A stretch of 34,549 bases of DNA from Lysobacterales bacterium (GTDB lineage: Bacteria > Pseudomonadota > Gammaproteobacteria > Xanthomonadales > SZUA-36), in contig JAOZKI010000019.1 in the NCBI GenBank assembly GCA_029935455.1, positions 1-34,549 of the forward strand, in the 5' to 3' direction. Positions 26,770 to 34,549 of the stretch are shown here, piece by piece. The notes beneath the pieces are model-generated. The model saw nothing but the letters and a program-made list of their open reading frames with translations, did not search any database and had not been told where the DNA came from. The translations under genes and the position numbers were made by a program. The stretch's first letter is position 1. Each line of letters starts with the position of its first letter.

Positions 26770-27297
26770 ATGAGCAATAAGTCCGGAGTCACGGCTCGGT
26801 TTGAAGCGCTGGCCTTAACGCATAACACCGCCTTGTACCGCTATGCTCTGTGGCTTTGTGGTAATGACGCGCTGGCCAAGGATCTGGTACAGGAAACCTT
26901 TCTCCGTGCCTGGAAGGCCTTCCACCGGCTGCAAGACAAGCGCGCCGCGAAAAGCTGGCTGATCACGATCTTACGTCGTGAGTACGCCCGCACTTTTGAA
27001 CGTAAAGTGCCGCCCTTCACTGATTTGGAAGGGCTGGAACTGGAGGAGCCCAGCGAGCTTACGCCGGAGGCGCGCGCGGAACGGGACTTGCTACGACGCA
27101 GTATCGCGGCTTTGCAACCACGCTATCGTGAGCCGCTGCTGCTGCAGGTCGTTATGGGTTTGAGCTGTGATGAGATAGCGCTCCAGCTAGGCATAGGCAA
27201 GAACGCAGTGATGACGCAGCTCCACCGGGCCCGGGCCCAGCTGAAAGAGAAGCTGCAAAGAGACGGTATTACTGGAAACATACATGAACTTTTCTGA
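26770..27297 (+). CDS. ECF-type RNA polymerase sigma factor
   Basis: A 175-residue sigma-70-family protein with only regions 2 and 4. Region 2 (about residues 22-85) contains YRYALWLCGNDALAKDLVQE and the core-binding/-10 part TFLRAWKAFHRL; region 4 (about residues 112-165) contains RYREPLLLQVVMGLSCDEIA and the helix-turn-helix GIGKNAVMTQLHRARAQL. Unusually for helix-turn-helix of this group, GKNAVMT replaces the common GTVKSR. The gene overlaps the DUF3379 gene by 14 bases, the standard sigma/anti-sigma arrangement. The ATG has no strong ribosome-binding site. Its signal and regulon are unknown. Confidence 0.93.
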   Translation: MSNKSGVTARFEALALTHNTALYRYALWLCGNDALAKDLVQETFLRAWKAFHRLQDKRAAKSWLITILRREYARTFERKVPPFTDLEGLELEEPSELTPEARAERDLLRRSIAALQPRYREPLLLQVVMGLSCDEIALQLGIGKNAVMTQLHRARAQLKEKLQRDGITGNIHELF

Positions 27298-28018
27298 ATA
27301 CAAGCGCCGCTTGAACGCGGAACCACGCAGCCAGGACCCGGAATTACTGGCCGCGCGGAACCACGATGCACGCTACGCAGAAGCCGCTGCAGAGGCGGCG
27401 GCGTTTGAGCACAAGCTCGAGCAGGCTCTGGCTGTTCCCCATGATAGCGACGCTTTTCTGGCCACGCTGCGCGACGCGATGGAGCAAGACCGCAAGCCCG
27501 GTAAGGCGCGCTGGCTGGCCCTGGCAGCGAGCCTGAGTATGGCGGTGGGCCTGAGCGTGCTGCTCTACTGGAACCATGCCAGCTATCGCAGCATCAACCA
27601 CTATGTGCAGGAGCATTACGCCCACGATGGTCCGGAGCTACTGGCACGCGCCGCCACTCTGACCGGGCCGATGGCAGCGAAGCAAACCAATGAAATTCTG
27701 GCCAGCTTTGGCGTCAGCGCGAACCCGGCCCTCAGCGACCGCGTGCGCTTCATCAAATTTTGCCCCAGCGTGCATGGTCGTGGTGCGCATATGGTGCTCA
27801 GCACCACTGAGGGGTTGGTTACCGTGATGTATATGCCGAAGACCAGTATTTCCAAGCCCATGCTGTTTGAGGTGGATGGGCAGCGTGCTGAGGTGGTGTC
27901 CCTGGAGCTTGGCGCCGCGGCTATTGTGGGCGCCAGCGAGCAGGCCGGGCAGGAACTGGAAGCGGTATTACGCGAGGCGCTGGTGGCTGCCGCCGCTTCC
28001 GATAGCGTCGATACCTAA
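27284..28018 (+). CDS. DUF3379 domain protein, probable membrane anti-sigma factor
   Basis: A 244-residue single-pass membrane protein: a cytoplasmic part of about 75 residues, one membrane helix (about 76-96, WLALAASLSMAVGLSVLLYW) and a periplasmic domain of about 145 residues. The opening MNFSEYKRRLNAEPRSQDPE and the periplasmic HHYVQEHYAHDG-type segment fit DUF3379, whose genes regularly follow an ECF sigma gene. The cytoplasmic part lacks the zinc-binding HxxxCxxC motif of classical anti-sigma domains, so if it binds the sigma factor it does so differently. The periplasmic domain has one cysteine (FCPS). Signal unknown. The 14-base overlap implies coupled translation. Confidence 0.88.
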   Translation: MNFSEYKRRLNAEPRSQDPELLAARNHDARYAEAAAEAAAFEHKLEQALAVPHDSDAFLATLRDAMEQDRKPGKARWLALAASLSMAVGLSVLLYWNHASYRSINHYVQEHYAHDGPELLARAATLTGPMAAKQTNEILASFGVSANPALSDRVRFIKFCPSVHGRGAHMVLSTTEGLVTVMYMPKTSISKPMLFEVDGQRAEVVSLELGAAAIVGASEQAGQELEAVLREALVAAAASDSVDT

Positions 28019-28051
28019 AACACCTGATCGGTGAGGTAGCGACCTTTGGCA

Positions 28052-28067
28052 CATGGCTTAAGCCATG
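28052..28067. repeat. Perfect 16-bp palindrome between DUF3379 and DUF2333 genes
   Basis: CATGGCTTAAGCCATG is a perfect palindrome 34 bases after the DUF3379 stop and 65 before the next start. It could be a weak terminator hairpin or an operator for the DUF2333 operon. No T-tract follows. Confidence 0.4.
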
Positions 28068-28131
28068 CTTCTGCTAAGGTAAGCGCTCAACTGCCAAGAC
28101 GCCATGCCCTTACGCTGAACGAGCCCGTGCC

Positions 28132-29112
28132 ATGAACAAACCCCTCTGGATCGGAATCCCTACCGCCCTCATCGTGCTGCTGCTAGCGGGCATGTGGTGG
28201 TACAACGAGGAACCCGCCCTGTTCGACCCCGCTGAGCGTGCCAGTGCCTACGCCAGCGAGCGCGGCTACCAGCCCGTCACCGGCCTGGCAACCACAAGCG
28301 CCTTGATCAATGTGGTCGATGAAATGTTGAACAAGCGGGGTGGCTATCTCTCGAATGACATTCTCCCACCCTGGATTCTGCTCGATAACGTACCCAACTG
28401 GGAGTTTGGCGTCCTCACCCAGAGCCGTGATTTGGCCCGCGCCATGCGTAATGACTTCAGCCGTTCGCAAACGCAGTCCGCCGCCGATGTGGATCTTGAA
28501 CAGGCTGATCCTTTACTGCACTACGACGCTGGACGCTGGCTGCCCCCGGCCACTGAGGGCCGCTATCGCAATGCGATCAAGCACTTGGATGCCTATTTGG
28601 CTCGCCTCTCGGATCCGGCTCAGCCCAATGCGCAGTTCTATGCCCGTGCCGATAATCTGGCTGACTGGTTGGCTATTGTGGAGAAAAGGCTCGGCTCCCT
28701 GAGCCAGCGTCTGTCAGCCAGCGCGGGACAGCGGCGCTTCAACACGGACCTGGCGGGGGAAACAGAGGCCCGGCAGTCCACGGGTGTGGCGCAGGAGGTG
28801 GTGGTTAAAACACCCTGGATGGAAATCGATGACGTGTTCTATGAAACACGCGGAACCACCTGGGCACTGATTCACTTTCTGAAAGCCCTGGAAGTTGATT
28901 TTGCCGATGTGCTGGCCAAGAAAAACGCCACCGCCAGCTTCCGCCAAATCATTCGTGAGTTGGAAGCCACTCAGGAACCCCTGCGTTCCCCCATGGTGCT
29001 CAATGGCAGCAAGTTCGGCGCGCTTGCCAACCACTCCTTGGTCATGGCCAATTACGTCGCGCGCGCCAACGCCGCCATTATTGACCTGCGCTTCTTACTG
29101 TCCGACGGATGA
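28132..29112 (+). CDS. DUF2333 family membrane-anchored protein
   Basis: A 326-residue protein with one N-terminal membrane helix (about residues 4-24) and a largely helical periplasmic part. NEEPALFDP after the helix, GYLSNDILPPWILLDNVPNWEFGVL and the C-terminal HSLVMANYVARANAAIIDLRFLL are typical of DUF2333, a family of unknown function common in marine gammaproteobacteria. No catalytic motif is seen. It begins an operon with an AmpD-like amidase (30-base gap) and a LOG protein, so a cell-wall connection is possible but unproven. The ATG lacks a clear ribosome-binding site. Confidence 0.9.
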   Translation: MNKPLWIGIPTALIVLLLAGMWWYNEEPALFDPAERASAYASERGYQPVTGLATTSALINVVDEMLNKRGGYLSNDILPPWILLDNVPNWEFGVLTQSRDLARAMRNDFSRSQTQSAADVDLEQADPLLHYDAGRWLPPATEGRYRNAIKHLDAYLARLSDPAQPNAQFYARADNLADWLAIVEKRLGSLSQRLSASAGQRRFNTDLAGETEARQSTGVAQEVVVKTPWMEIDDVFYETRGTTWALIHFLKALEVDFADVLAKKNATASFRQIIRELEATQEPLRSPMVLNGSKFGALANHSLVMANYVARANAAIIDLRFLLSDG

Positions 29113-29142
29113 CCTGTACCGCGTTCGAAGCGGCGCCAGCCA

Positions 29143-29724
29143 ATGTCTGAGTTCAAGGTGATCCAAAGGCCGCTACCCTACTGCCAGCAGCTAGCGGTGC
29201 GGGATCTATCGGGCATTCATCTGGTGGTTGTGCACTGCACCGAACTGCCTGATCTGGCGATGGCGCGAGCCTATGGGGAACGGGTGCATTATGCCGCCAG
29301 CCAGACTGGAAACAGTGGTCACTTCTACATTGACCGCGATGGTCGTTGCGAACAGTGGGTACCCCTGACACAGATAGCGCACCATGTGCGCGGTCACAAT
29401 GACGACAGCATCGGCATCGAACTCGTTAATCGGGGCCGCTATCCGCACTGGTACCACAGCCAACACCAGTCCATGACGGAAGCCTACACGGACCCGCAGC
29501 TTGCCAGTTTGTTGGCGCTGCTTCAGCAACTGCGTGAACAGCTGCCAGAACTGCGTCATATCGCTGGCCATGAGGACTTGGATCGGGATACGGTCGCTGC
29601 CGAAGACGACCCGCGGCAACAGCTGCGCCGCAAGATGGACCCCGGCCCGCTGTTTCCCTGGCATGTGATTCTTCCGCGTAGCAAACTGCTGAGATATCCC
29701 GAACATCCGGAACCGGTGGCATGA
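29143..29724 (+). CDS. AmpD-like N-acetylmuramoyl-L-alanine amidase (amidase_2)
   Basis: A 193-residue zinc amidase that should cut the bond between N-acetylmuramic acid and L-alanine. Zinc ligands His31 (VVVHCTE), His143 (IAGHEDLDRD) and Asp166 (KMDPGP) are in the order of the amidase_2 fold, with Glu in GIELVN at about residue 93. There is no signal peptide, so it is probably cytoplasmic, as expected for AmpD-type recycling of anhydro-muropeptides. It differs from E. coli AmpD in the loop after the first histidine, so I did not give the symbol. Its stop overlaps the LOG gene start (ATGA at 29721-29724). Confidence 0.9.
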   Translation: MSEFKVIQRPLPYCQQLAVRDLSGIHLVVVHCTELPDLAMARAYGERVHYAASQTGNSGHFYIDRDGRCEQWVPLTQIAHHVRGHNDDSIGIELVNRGRYPHWYHSQHQSMTEAYTDPQLASLLALLQQLREQLPELRHIAGHEDLDRDTVAAEDDPRQQLRRKMDPGPLFPWHVILPRSKLLRYPEHPEPVA

Positions 29725-30302
29725 AGCGAATCTGTGTGTACTGCGGCTCCAGCCAGGGTCGCCAACCCGAATACCGACTGGCGGCTCAAGAGCTCGGTGA
29801 AGCCTTGCTGGAACGCAATCTTGGTCTGATCTATGGCGGTGCCAGTGTCGGCATTATGGGCGCAGTGGCCGATACGGTGCTGGCTGGCGGCGGCGAGGCG
29901 ATTGGCGTGATTCCCGAAGCGCTGGCCATCAAGGAAGTCGCCCACGAGGGCCTTAGTGAGCAACACGTGGTCGCCACCATGCATGAGCGCAAGGCCCTGA
30001 TGGCGGACCTAGCGGACGGTTTTATTGCACTCCCCGGTGGCTGGGGCACGCTGGAGGAGATTTTTGAAGCCCTGACCTGGGCGCAGCTGGGCTTTCACGA
30101 AAAACCCTGTGGCTTGCTGAATGTGGCTGCTTACTACGATCAGCTAGCCGCCTTTCTGGAACAGGCATTCGATGAACAGTTTGTGCGGCCGGTCTATCGG
30201 CAGCTGCTGCTGATTGAAAGCCAACCGGCGAAACTGCTTGAACGGTTCGCCAGCTATCGGGCACCGCGAATAAAAAAGTGGCTTGGCCCATCGCAGCGGT
30301 GA
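29721..30302 (+). CDS. LOG family protein (TIGR00730), probable nucleoside-5'-monophosphate phosphoribohydrolase
   Basis: A 193-residue cytoplasmic Rossmann-like enzyme. VYCGSSQG at the N-terminus, MHERK (Arg90, Lys91) and PGGWGTLEE (residues 105-113) are the hallmark motifs of LOG proteins, which split adenine or other bases from nucleoside 5'-monophosphates (cytokinin activation in plants, mostly housekeeping in bacteria). Length is normal. It is coupled to the amidase gene, so both are made together. It ends 15 bases before the convergent ABC permease. Confidence 0.95.
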   Translation: MKRICVYCGSSQGRQPEYRLAAQELGEALLERNLGLIYGGASVGIMGAVADTVLAGGGEAIGVIPEALAIKEVAHEGLSEQHVVATMHERKALMADLADGFIALPGGWGTLEEIFEALTWAQLGFHEKPCGLLNVAAYYDQLAAFLEQAFDEQFVRPVYRQLLLIESQPAKLLERFASYRAPRIKKWLGPSQR

Positions 30303-30308
30303 CGCCCC

Positions 30309-30330
30309 GCACGCGGCTTATTCCGCGTGC
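30309..30330. terminator. Hairpin at the convergence of the LOG and ABC permease genes
   Basis: GCACGCGG (30309-30316) and CCGCGTGC (30323-30330) form an eight-base perfect stem with loop CTTATT that contains the permease stop codon. It may act as a bidirectional terminator, though no T-tract follows. Confidence 0.4.
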
Positions 30331-31568
30331 AAGGCCTTGATCGGGTCCAAATCGGCAGCCTGCCGCGCCGGATACCAGCCGAACACCACGCCGGTGATCA
30401 GACAGATGCTTACCGACAGCACAATGGCAAACAGGGACCAGGCGGCGGGCCAGCCCGCAAACTGTTGGATAATGAACGCCAGCAGCAACCCGAAAAAGAT
30501 ACCAATCAGGGCGCCAATGGCGGCCACCGTTGCCGATTCCATCAAAAACTGGTGCTGAATATCCAGTTTGCGTGCGCCCAGTGCGCGCAGCAGACCAATT
30601 TCCCGGGTCCGCTCCAGTACCGTTGCCAGCATAATATTCATGATCCCGATACCGCCCACCAGCAGGGAAATGCCCGCAATGGCAGACATAACAATGGTGA
30701 AGATTTGCTGGGTCTGTTGCTGCTGCTTTAACAGCGCTGCCGGAACCACCAGCTCGTAGTCGTTCTGACCGCCATGGCGCCGGCCCAATAGATGATTCAC
30801 GGTTTTCGCCGTCTGCTGCGGACTGGCGTCATCGTCTAGGCGCAAGCGCACGGCATCTAGCTCACTTTCCAGCGACTCGAAGCGCAAGCGCTTGTAAGCC
30901 GTTTCCAGGGGCAAAAAGACCCGGTTCCGATCCCCGCCAAGACGGATGCCCTGGAACTCATCCTTGCTCAGATCCCGATCAGCAAGCACGCCCACCACCT
31001 CCAGCCAGAGATGATTGACTTTGATGCGCTGGCCCACCGCATTACCCGAGGGAAACAAATCCCGCGCAGCCTGGGCACCCAGCACCGCGACCTGTTGGTA
31101 GCGCCGATTGTCTTCTTCCGTAAACATACGCCCGGCGGACAGGGTCAGGCTCGCCAGATCAAAATAACTGGGCGTTACCGCCAATACCTGTGCCTCCGAA
31201 GGCGCTTCAAAACTGAATAAGGCCCAGCTCTTTATTTTCTTCTCTTCGCTGACGGCCACCACGCTGGGCAAAGTTTCCCGCATGGCGCGTACATCGCTGC
31301 GTGATAAACCTACCGATTGCTCACGCACCTCACGCAGCGTTTCCTCGTCCAGCTCGCGGCTCTGTACCAGCAGGTTGCGCAAGCCCATGGATTCGATCAG
31401 CCGCATGGCTTCCTGTTTGGCGCCCTCACCGATGCTCAGCATGGCAATCACCGCACCCACACCAAACACCATGCCGAGCAGGGTAAGCGCCGTGCGCAGT
31501 TTGTGCTGCTTCAACTGCCCAAGCGCATGGCGAAAACTGTCTCGGCTGATGCCGTCAAGCAGGCTCAT
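30318..31568 (-). CDS. ABC transporter permease, MacB/FtsX (LolC-like) type
   Basis: A 416-residue inner-membrane protein with MacB_PCD and FtsX domains. A first helix (LRTALTLLGMVFGVGAVIAML, about residues 25-45) is followed by a periplasmic domain of about 240 residues, and three C-terminal helices (about 285-310, 335-360, 380-400) with the typical ERTREIGLLRALGA cytoplasmic coupling segment and the tail PARQAADLDPIKALHAE. It lacks an ATP-binding domain, so a separate ATPase must exist; none is in the window. The start overlaps the preceding adaptor by four bases. This is a mechanotransmission-type exporter, moving lipoproteins, peptides or similar from the periplasm; the substrate is unknown. 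Confidence 0.94.
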   Translation of the reverse strand: MSLLDGISRDSFRHALGQLKQHKLRTALTLLGMVFGVGAVIAMLSIGEGAKQEAMRLIESMGLRNLLVQSRELDEETLREVREQSVGLSRSDVRAMRETLPSVVAVSEEKKIKSWALFSFEAPSEAQVLAVTPSYFDLASLTLSAGRMFTEEDNRRYQQVAVLGAQAARDLFPSGNAVGQRIKVNHLWLEVVGVLADRDLSKDEFQGIRLGGDRNRVFLPLETAYKRLRFESLESELDAVRLRLDDDASPQQTAKTVNHLLGRRHGGQNDYELVVPAALLKQQQQTQQIFTIVMSAIAGISLLVGGIGIMNIMLATVLERTREIGLLRALGARKLDIQHQFLMESATVAAIGALIGIFFGLLLAFIIQQFAGWPAAWSLFAIVLSVSICLITGVVFGWYPARQAADLDPIKALHAE

Positions 31569-32764
31569 ACTTCCGCCTCACCCGGTGGGAACAGGGCCAC
31601 CTCATCGCCGGGTTCCAAACCACCCGTCACTTCCGAGCGGTTCGGGCCACGCAGGCCCAGTTCCACATCGCGGCGCACCAGCTCACCGGCTTCCCGTACC
31701 AGCACCCAGTCCTGCTCGCCCTCCCGATAGAGCGCCTGATTGGGCACTGCCACCGTATCCGCCACTTCGCTGATATTGATGGTCGCGGTCACAATGGCAC
31801 CCGGAATGATCCAGCTCGGATCCGCGTCTTGCAGCGCCACCACCACGGTAAAAAACTTCACTGGGTTGTCACGCTCCACGGGTGCGGCCGTTGCGCTGAT
31901 GGACTTGAGCTCTGCGGCAATGGGACGATCCGGATAGGCATCAATGACCACCGTGGCTGACTGTCCCGGAGACAGACCGACCGCTTCCGTTTCCAGCACC
32001 AGCAATTCCGCTTCCATCTTGTCGAGATTGGGGATGCTGGCCAGTTTGTTGCCGGCAAACACCGTGCTGCCAACATCCACCTGTTGGCCCCACCAGCTCT
32101 TCTCAATCACAAAATAGCCATCGTGAGGCGCGAGCACTTCCTGATTGTCGAGCATGACCTGCTGCTCTTTGAACTTGGATTCCTGCGTCGCCCGCTGGGC
32201 ATTCAGAACGGCCACCTCAGCGCCCTGCCGATCGCTGTAGGCCTCTTTCTTGCCTTCCAGATGGCCTGACTTGTAGTCCAGCAAGGCCCGATCGCGCATG
32301 GCGTCAATGATTTCGAAGCGTGAATAGGCCAGGTCATTTTCAAAATCGAATTCCTCCGCCATGACCTTCTCGATATCGACAATCTCAAGATCATTGCCCA
32401 GTTCAGACAGCAGCCGCTCAAGTTCACGCTGCTTGCCCATCACCTGCAAGTCGACCTTGTCGATCTCGATGCCCGCCGCGCTGGCTTCTCGTTCTGCGCC
32501 AGAAACATCAAAGCGCGCCACTACGTCACCCGCTTGTACCCAGCTGAAGTTAGGTGCCAGCCAGTTGATCGTACGCGGCGCACGACTGCCCTGGGGTGGT
32601 TTGATTGGCGTTGACTCGGCCGCCTTCAGCTCCCCCTTGGAGCGAAGGGAAATGACGAAATCGCCACGCTCTACCGTCAAAGTTTCGACCGCGTTATCCG
32701 CGTCCTCGCCGCAGCCGGCAAGCGCCAGCAAAAGGGGGGCGAGAACTAATGCCTGGGGTTTCAT
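31565..32764 (-). CDS. HlyD/MacA-like periplasmic adaptor, lipoprotein (adaptor 3 of the operon)
   Basis: A 399-residue adaptor. A signal peptide ends in the lipobox LAGC (Cys18), so it should be a lipoprotein; the residue after Cys is Gly, then Glu, so Lol sorting cannot be read simply. AGDVVARFDVSGAE is the first lipoyl half, a long helical hairpin occupies roughly residues 75-205, LAPHDGYFVI is the second half, then a beta barrel (SPGQSATVVIDAYP) and a C-terminal membrane-proximal domain with AVPNQALYREGEQDWV. It is the most complete of the three adaptors. Both ends are coupled by ATGA overlaps to adaptor 2 and the permease, so it is probably the permease's direct partner. Confidence 0.92.
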   Translation of the reverse strand: MKPQALVLAPLLLALAGCGEDADNAVETLTVERGDFVISLRSKGELKAAESTPIKPPQGSRAPRTINWLAPNFSWVQAGDVVARFDVSGAEREASAAGIEIDKVDLQVMGKQRELERLLSELGNDLEIVDIEKVMAEEFDFENDLAYSRFEIIDAMRDRALLDYKSGHLEGKKEAYSDRQGAEVAVLNAQRATQESKFKEQQVMLDNQEVLAPHDGYFVIEKSWWGQQVDVGSTVFAGNKLASIPNLDKMEAELLVLETEAVGLSPGQSATVVIDAYPDRPIAAELKSISATAAPVERDNPVKFFTVVVALQDADPSWIIPGAIVTATINISEVADTVAVPNQALYREGEQDWVLVREAGELVRRDVELGLRGPNRSEVTGGLEPGDEVALFPPGEAEV

Positions 32765-33789
32765 AGGCCGGCCACCTCCCGCGTATCACTGATCAGAATC
32801 TCGGCATTGATATTCATACCTGGTCGCATCAGTTCCGTATCCGGATTCATCAAGGCCACCGTCGCGTCAAAAACCTTGTCAGGCTGATTGGTGGAGCGGG
32901 TGTGCACCACGGAGGCCAGCTCGGTGATCTCACCGACAAACTCGCGATCCGGGGCCGCATCCAGCGTGAAGCGCACTTGCTGACCCAAGGCGATGCGGGC
33001 CGCCTCACGCTCGGGTATTTCGATATAGGCCGCCAGCTGGGTCAGATCCGGAAACTCGATCACCCGACGACCACCCCAGACGTTATCGCCCACGGCCATT
33101 TTGTTATTGCGCCGGTCGCGCACATGAATGACCACCCCAGGGCCCGGCGCGCGGATGGTCATGCGGCCGATGGACCCCTGAAAGCGATCGACATCACTCT
33201 GCAGAACCGCCACTTCACGCTCCAGAATCTCTGACTCGGTGGCCTGAATGATTTTTTCCTGCGCCAATTCTTCGCGCCGCAGCGCCAACTGGATGGTGGC
33301 GAAATCGAGTTCCAGCTGGTTTTGACGGTAATCTCGCGCCGCCAGCAGATTTTCCGGTATGTCGGCCTTCAAACGGGCTTTTTCCAGGTCCGCAATCGCC
33401 TCTTCCACCTGCAAGCTCAGCTCAGCCAGCGTCTCTTCGCCGACGATATTGGTCTTTTCCAGCTCCTTCTGTTTCTCGTTCAGCGCGTTGTTTTTATCCC
33501 GCAGCTGGGTCATCAGATCTTGCGTGTCAAAGCGCAGCAGGGGCGCACCCTCAGGTACCGGCTTGCCGTCCGGCGCCATGTAGGAAATGGTGTAGTTCCA
33601 AACATCCTGCAACGCCGGCGGACCAAAATAGTAAGAGTTCGCCGACTTCAGCTCACCCGTCACCTTCACCACGGGCCCCATCGGTGTCTGCTCCAGCGCA
33701 ACAACCGCCGATTCGCGATCACAGGCCGCCACCAATAGCGCTGTGGCCAGCATGAGCAGGGTTGGTTTACCTGTCCAAAGAGCCTTCAT
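32761..33789 (-). CDS. HlyD/MacA-like periplasmic adaptor, lipoprotein (adaptor 2 of the operon)
   Basis: A 342-residue adaptor with a signal peptide ending in LVAAC (Cys23) followed by Asp. An Asp directly after the lipidated cysteine is the classical inner-membrane retention signal, so it should stay at the inner membrane. PEGAPLLRFDTQDL is the lipoyl half, a long coiled-coil hairpin follows (about residues 85-195, KQKELEK to EREVAVLQSDVDR), then RAPGPGVVIHVR, a beta barrel with LGQQVRFTLDAAPDREFVG and the end PGMNINAEIL. It lacks the extended membrane-proximal domain of adaptor 3. Its start shares one base with the upstream stop (TGATG), its end overlaps the next start. Confidence 0.92.
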   Translation of the reverse strand: MKALWTGKPTLLMLATALLVAACDRESAVVALEQTPMGPVVKVTGELKSANSYYFGPPALQDVWNYTISYMAPDGKPVPEGAPLLRFDTQDLMTQLRDKNNALNEKQKELEKTNIVGEETLAELSLQVEEAIADLEKARLKADIPENLLAARDYRQNQLELDFATIQLALRREELAQEKIIQATESEILEREVAVLQSDVDRFQGSIGRMTIRAPGPGVVIHVRDRRNNKMAVGDNVWGGRRVIEFPDLTQLAAYIEIPEREAARIALGQQVRFTLDAAPDREFVGEITELASVVHTRSTNQPDKVFDATVALMNPDTELMRPGMNINAEILISDTREVAGL

Positions 33790-34549
33790 CAGAGCACCTC
33801 CACCAACGCGCTCATGCCCGGTAACAGGCCAGCGTCCGCTGCGTCTTCCAATAGCACCACGGCCTCAAAGTAGTCCGCATCACCCCATTCCTGACGTTTC
33901 GACCCACTCTCGGAGATGTCCGTCAGACGCCCGGAAAAGCTGCGGTCACGAATTGCATCCAGTCGAACAGTGACCGCATCGCCATCGGCAACGCGCGGGC
34001 GGTCGACGCCGTTGACCCATACCCGCACGGCCAGGTCAGAGGTATCAGCAACCTGAGCGACGCGGAAGCTGGTCTGTACCGTATCGCCCTCCTGAAATTT
34101 GGCTCGGGTCCAGGGATGGTTCATATAAATCACATAGCCGGTCTGCGCCGCTTCAATGGTGAAGCTTTCCAGCATCTGCGCCCACCAGCGTTCCTGAGCG
34201 GCCAGTTTGTCCGCATCCAGTGCGGTCTGGCGTTTGCGCTCAGCCAGGCTTTTTTGTCGATCGTCGAACTGCTTGCGGGCATCTTCAAGACCGTTGACCG
34301 CCTCCTCGTAGGCAAGCTGATTTTCCGCGTATTCAATCGCGCCCATCAGGTCCTCTGGCACCTCGGCCTGCAAACGTGACAGCTCAAGGCGCACCTGGGC
34401 CTGCTCCAGTTGGTAGCGCGCCTGTTTCAGCTCTTTTTCCAAGCGTGCTAGATCCCGCTCCGTGCGCGCCTGTTCCGTGCGCGCAGCCTCGCGCTGCCCC
34501 TCCAGTTGCGCGGCTGCCTCCGTGCCATCAAATTCGACCACCATATCCC
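33789..34549 (-). CDS. HlyD/MacA-like periplasmic adaptor (adaptor 1 of the operon, partial)
   Basis: About 253 residues are visible; the frame runs off the right edge (codon GAT precedes the apparent Met at 34544), so the N-terminus and any signal sequence are missing. The text VEFDGTEAAAQLEG is the end of the first lipoyl half (compare ARFDVSGAE in adaptor 3). A charged coiled-coil hairpin (about 110 residues, rich in Glu, Arg, Ala, Gln) is followed by EAAQTGYVIYMNHPWTRAKFQEGD and a beta barrel ending PGMSALVEVL. Its hairpin and barrel differ clearly from adaptors 2 and 3, so these are old paralogues, not a recent duplication. Confidence 0.88.
   Translation of the reverse strand, partial: DMVVEFDGTEAAAQLEGQREAARTEQARTERDLARLEKELKQARYQLEQAQVRLELSRLQAEVPEDLMGAIEYAENQLAYEEAVNGLEDARKQFDDRQKSLAERKRQTALDADKLAAQERWWAQMLESFTIEAAQTGYVIYMNHPWTRAKFQEGDTVQTSFRVAQVADTSDLAVRVWVNGVDRPRVADGDAVTVRLDAIRDRSFSGRLTDISESGSKRQEWGDADYFEAVVLLEDAADAGLLPGMSALVEVL

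Noticed and set aside
1-34549. tRNA, rRNA, CRISPR, insertion sequence or phage genes
   Set aside because: I looked through all intergenic gaps and found no cloverleaf, repeat-spacer array, transposase or integrase.

Overview
The window is a piece of a GC-rich gammaproteobacterial chromosome, most likely marine and Gram-negative. This rests on a complete lipid A/core-LPS gene block (LpxL-type acyltransferase, WaaA, O-antigen-ligase-type protein), TolC-dependent export, GlnE, HemP behind a Fur box, DUF3379 and DUF2333 proteins, and a sortase of the type known from marine proteobacteria. Genus is not resolvable by eye. I saw no insertion sequence, phage gene, CRISPR array, tRNA or rRNA; genes are tightly packed and often translationally coupled by ATGA overlaps.

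Layout. 1-2882: start of a PYROXD2/phytoene-dehydrogenase-like FAD oxidoreductase running off the left edge, divergent from hppA (membrane pyrophosphatase), with three perfect palindromes between them and a strong terminator after hppA. 2908-7280: a two-gene RND efflux pair (adaptor then permease, minus strand) without its own outer-membrane channel. 7402-11018: lone sortase, Cof-type HAD phosphatase, transaldolase, SDR. 11040-14112: an exported M24 peptidase-like protein and an exported sulfatase, overlapping, behind a perfect TATAAT. 14230-14822: a Fur-controlled hemP transcript that probably includes a small secreted ORF and ends at a strong terminator. 14983-15624: TIGR02001/TorF-type envelope protein. 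15988-18616: glnE, broken by a one-base frameshift near its 3' end. 18664-24438: zf-CHCC protein, then the LPS block (GT4 glycosyltransferase, O-antigen ligase-like, FkbM methyltransferase, LpxL-type acyltransferase, waaA). 24453-26494: tolC and a divergent isoaspartate-methyltransferase-like gene. 26711-28018: an ECF sigma factor with its DUF3379 partner and a candidate self-recognised promoter. 28132-30302: DUF2333, an AmpD-like amidase and a LOG-family protein in one operon. 30318-34549: a minus-strand, fully coupled operon of three different HlyD/MacA-like adaptors followed by a MacB/FtsX-type ABC permease, continuing beyond the right edge.

The common theme is the cell envelope: lipid A and core assembly, peptidoglycan turnover, two tripartite-type exporters, TolC, an envelope-type sigma/anti-sigma pair and a sortase. 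The most unusual items are the three-adaptor ABC exporter, the frameshifted glnE, the Fur box almost touching the hemP start with no haem receptor downstream, the self-standing sortase, and several long perfect palindromes in intergenic regions.
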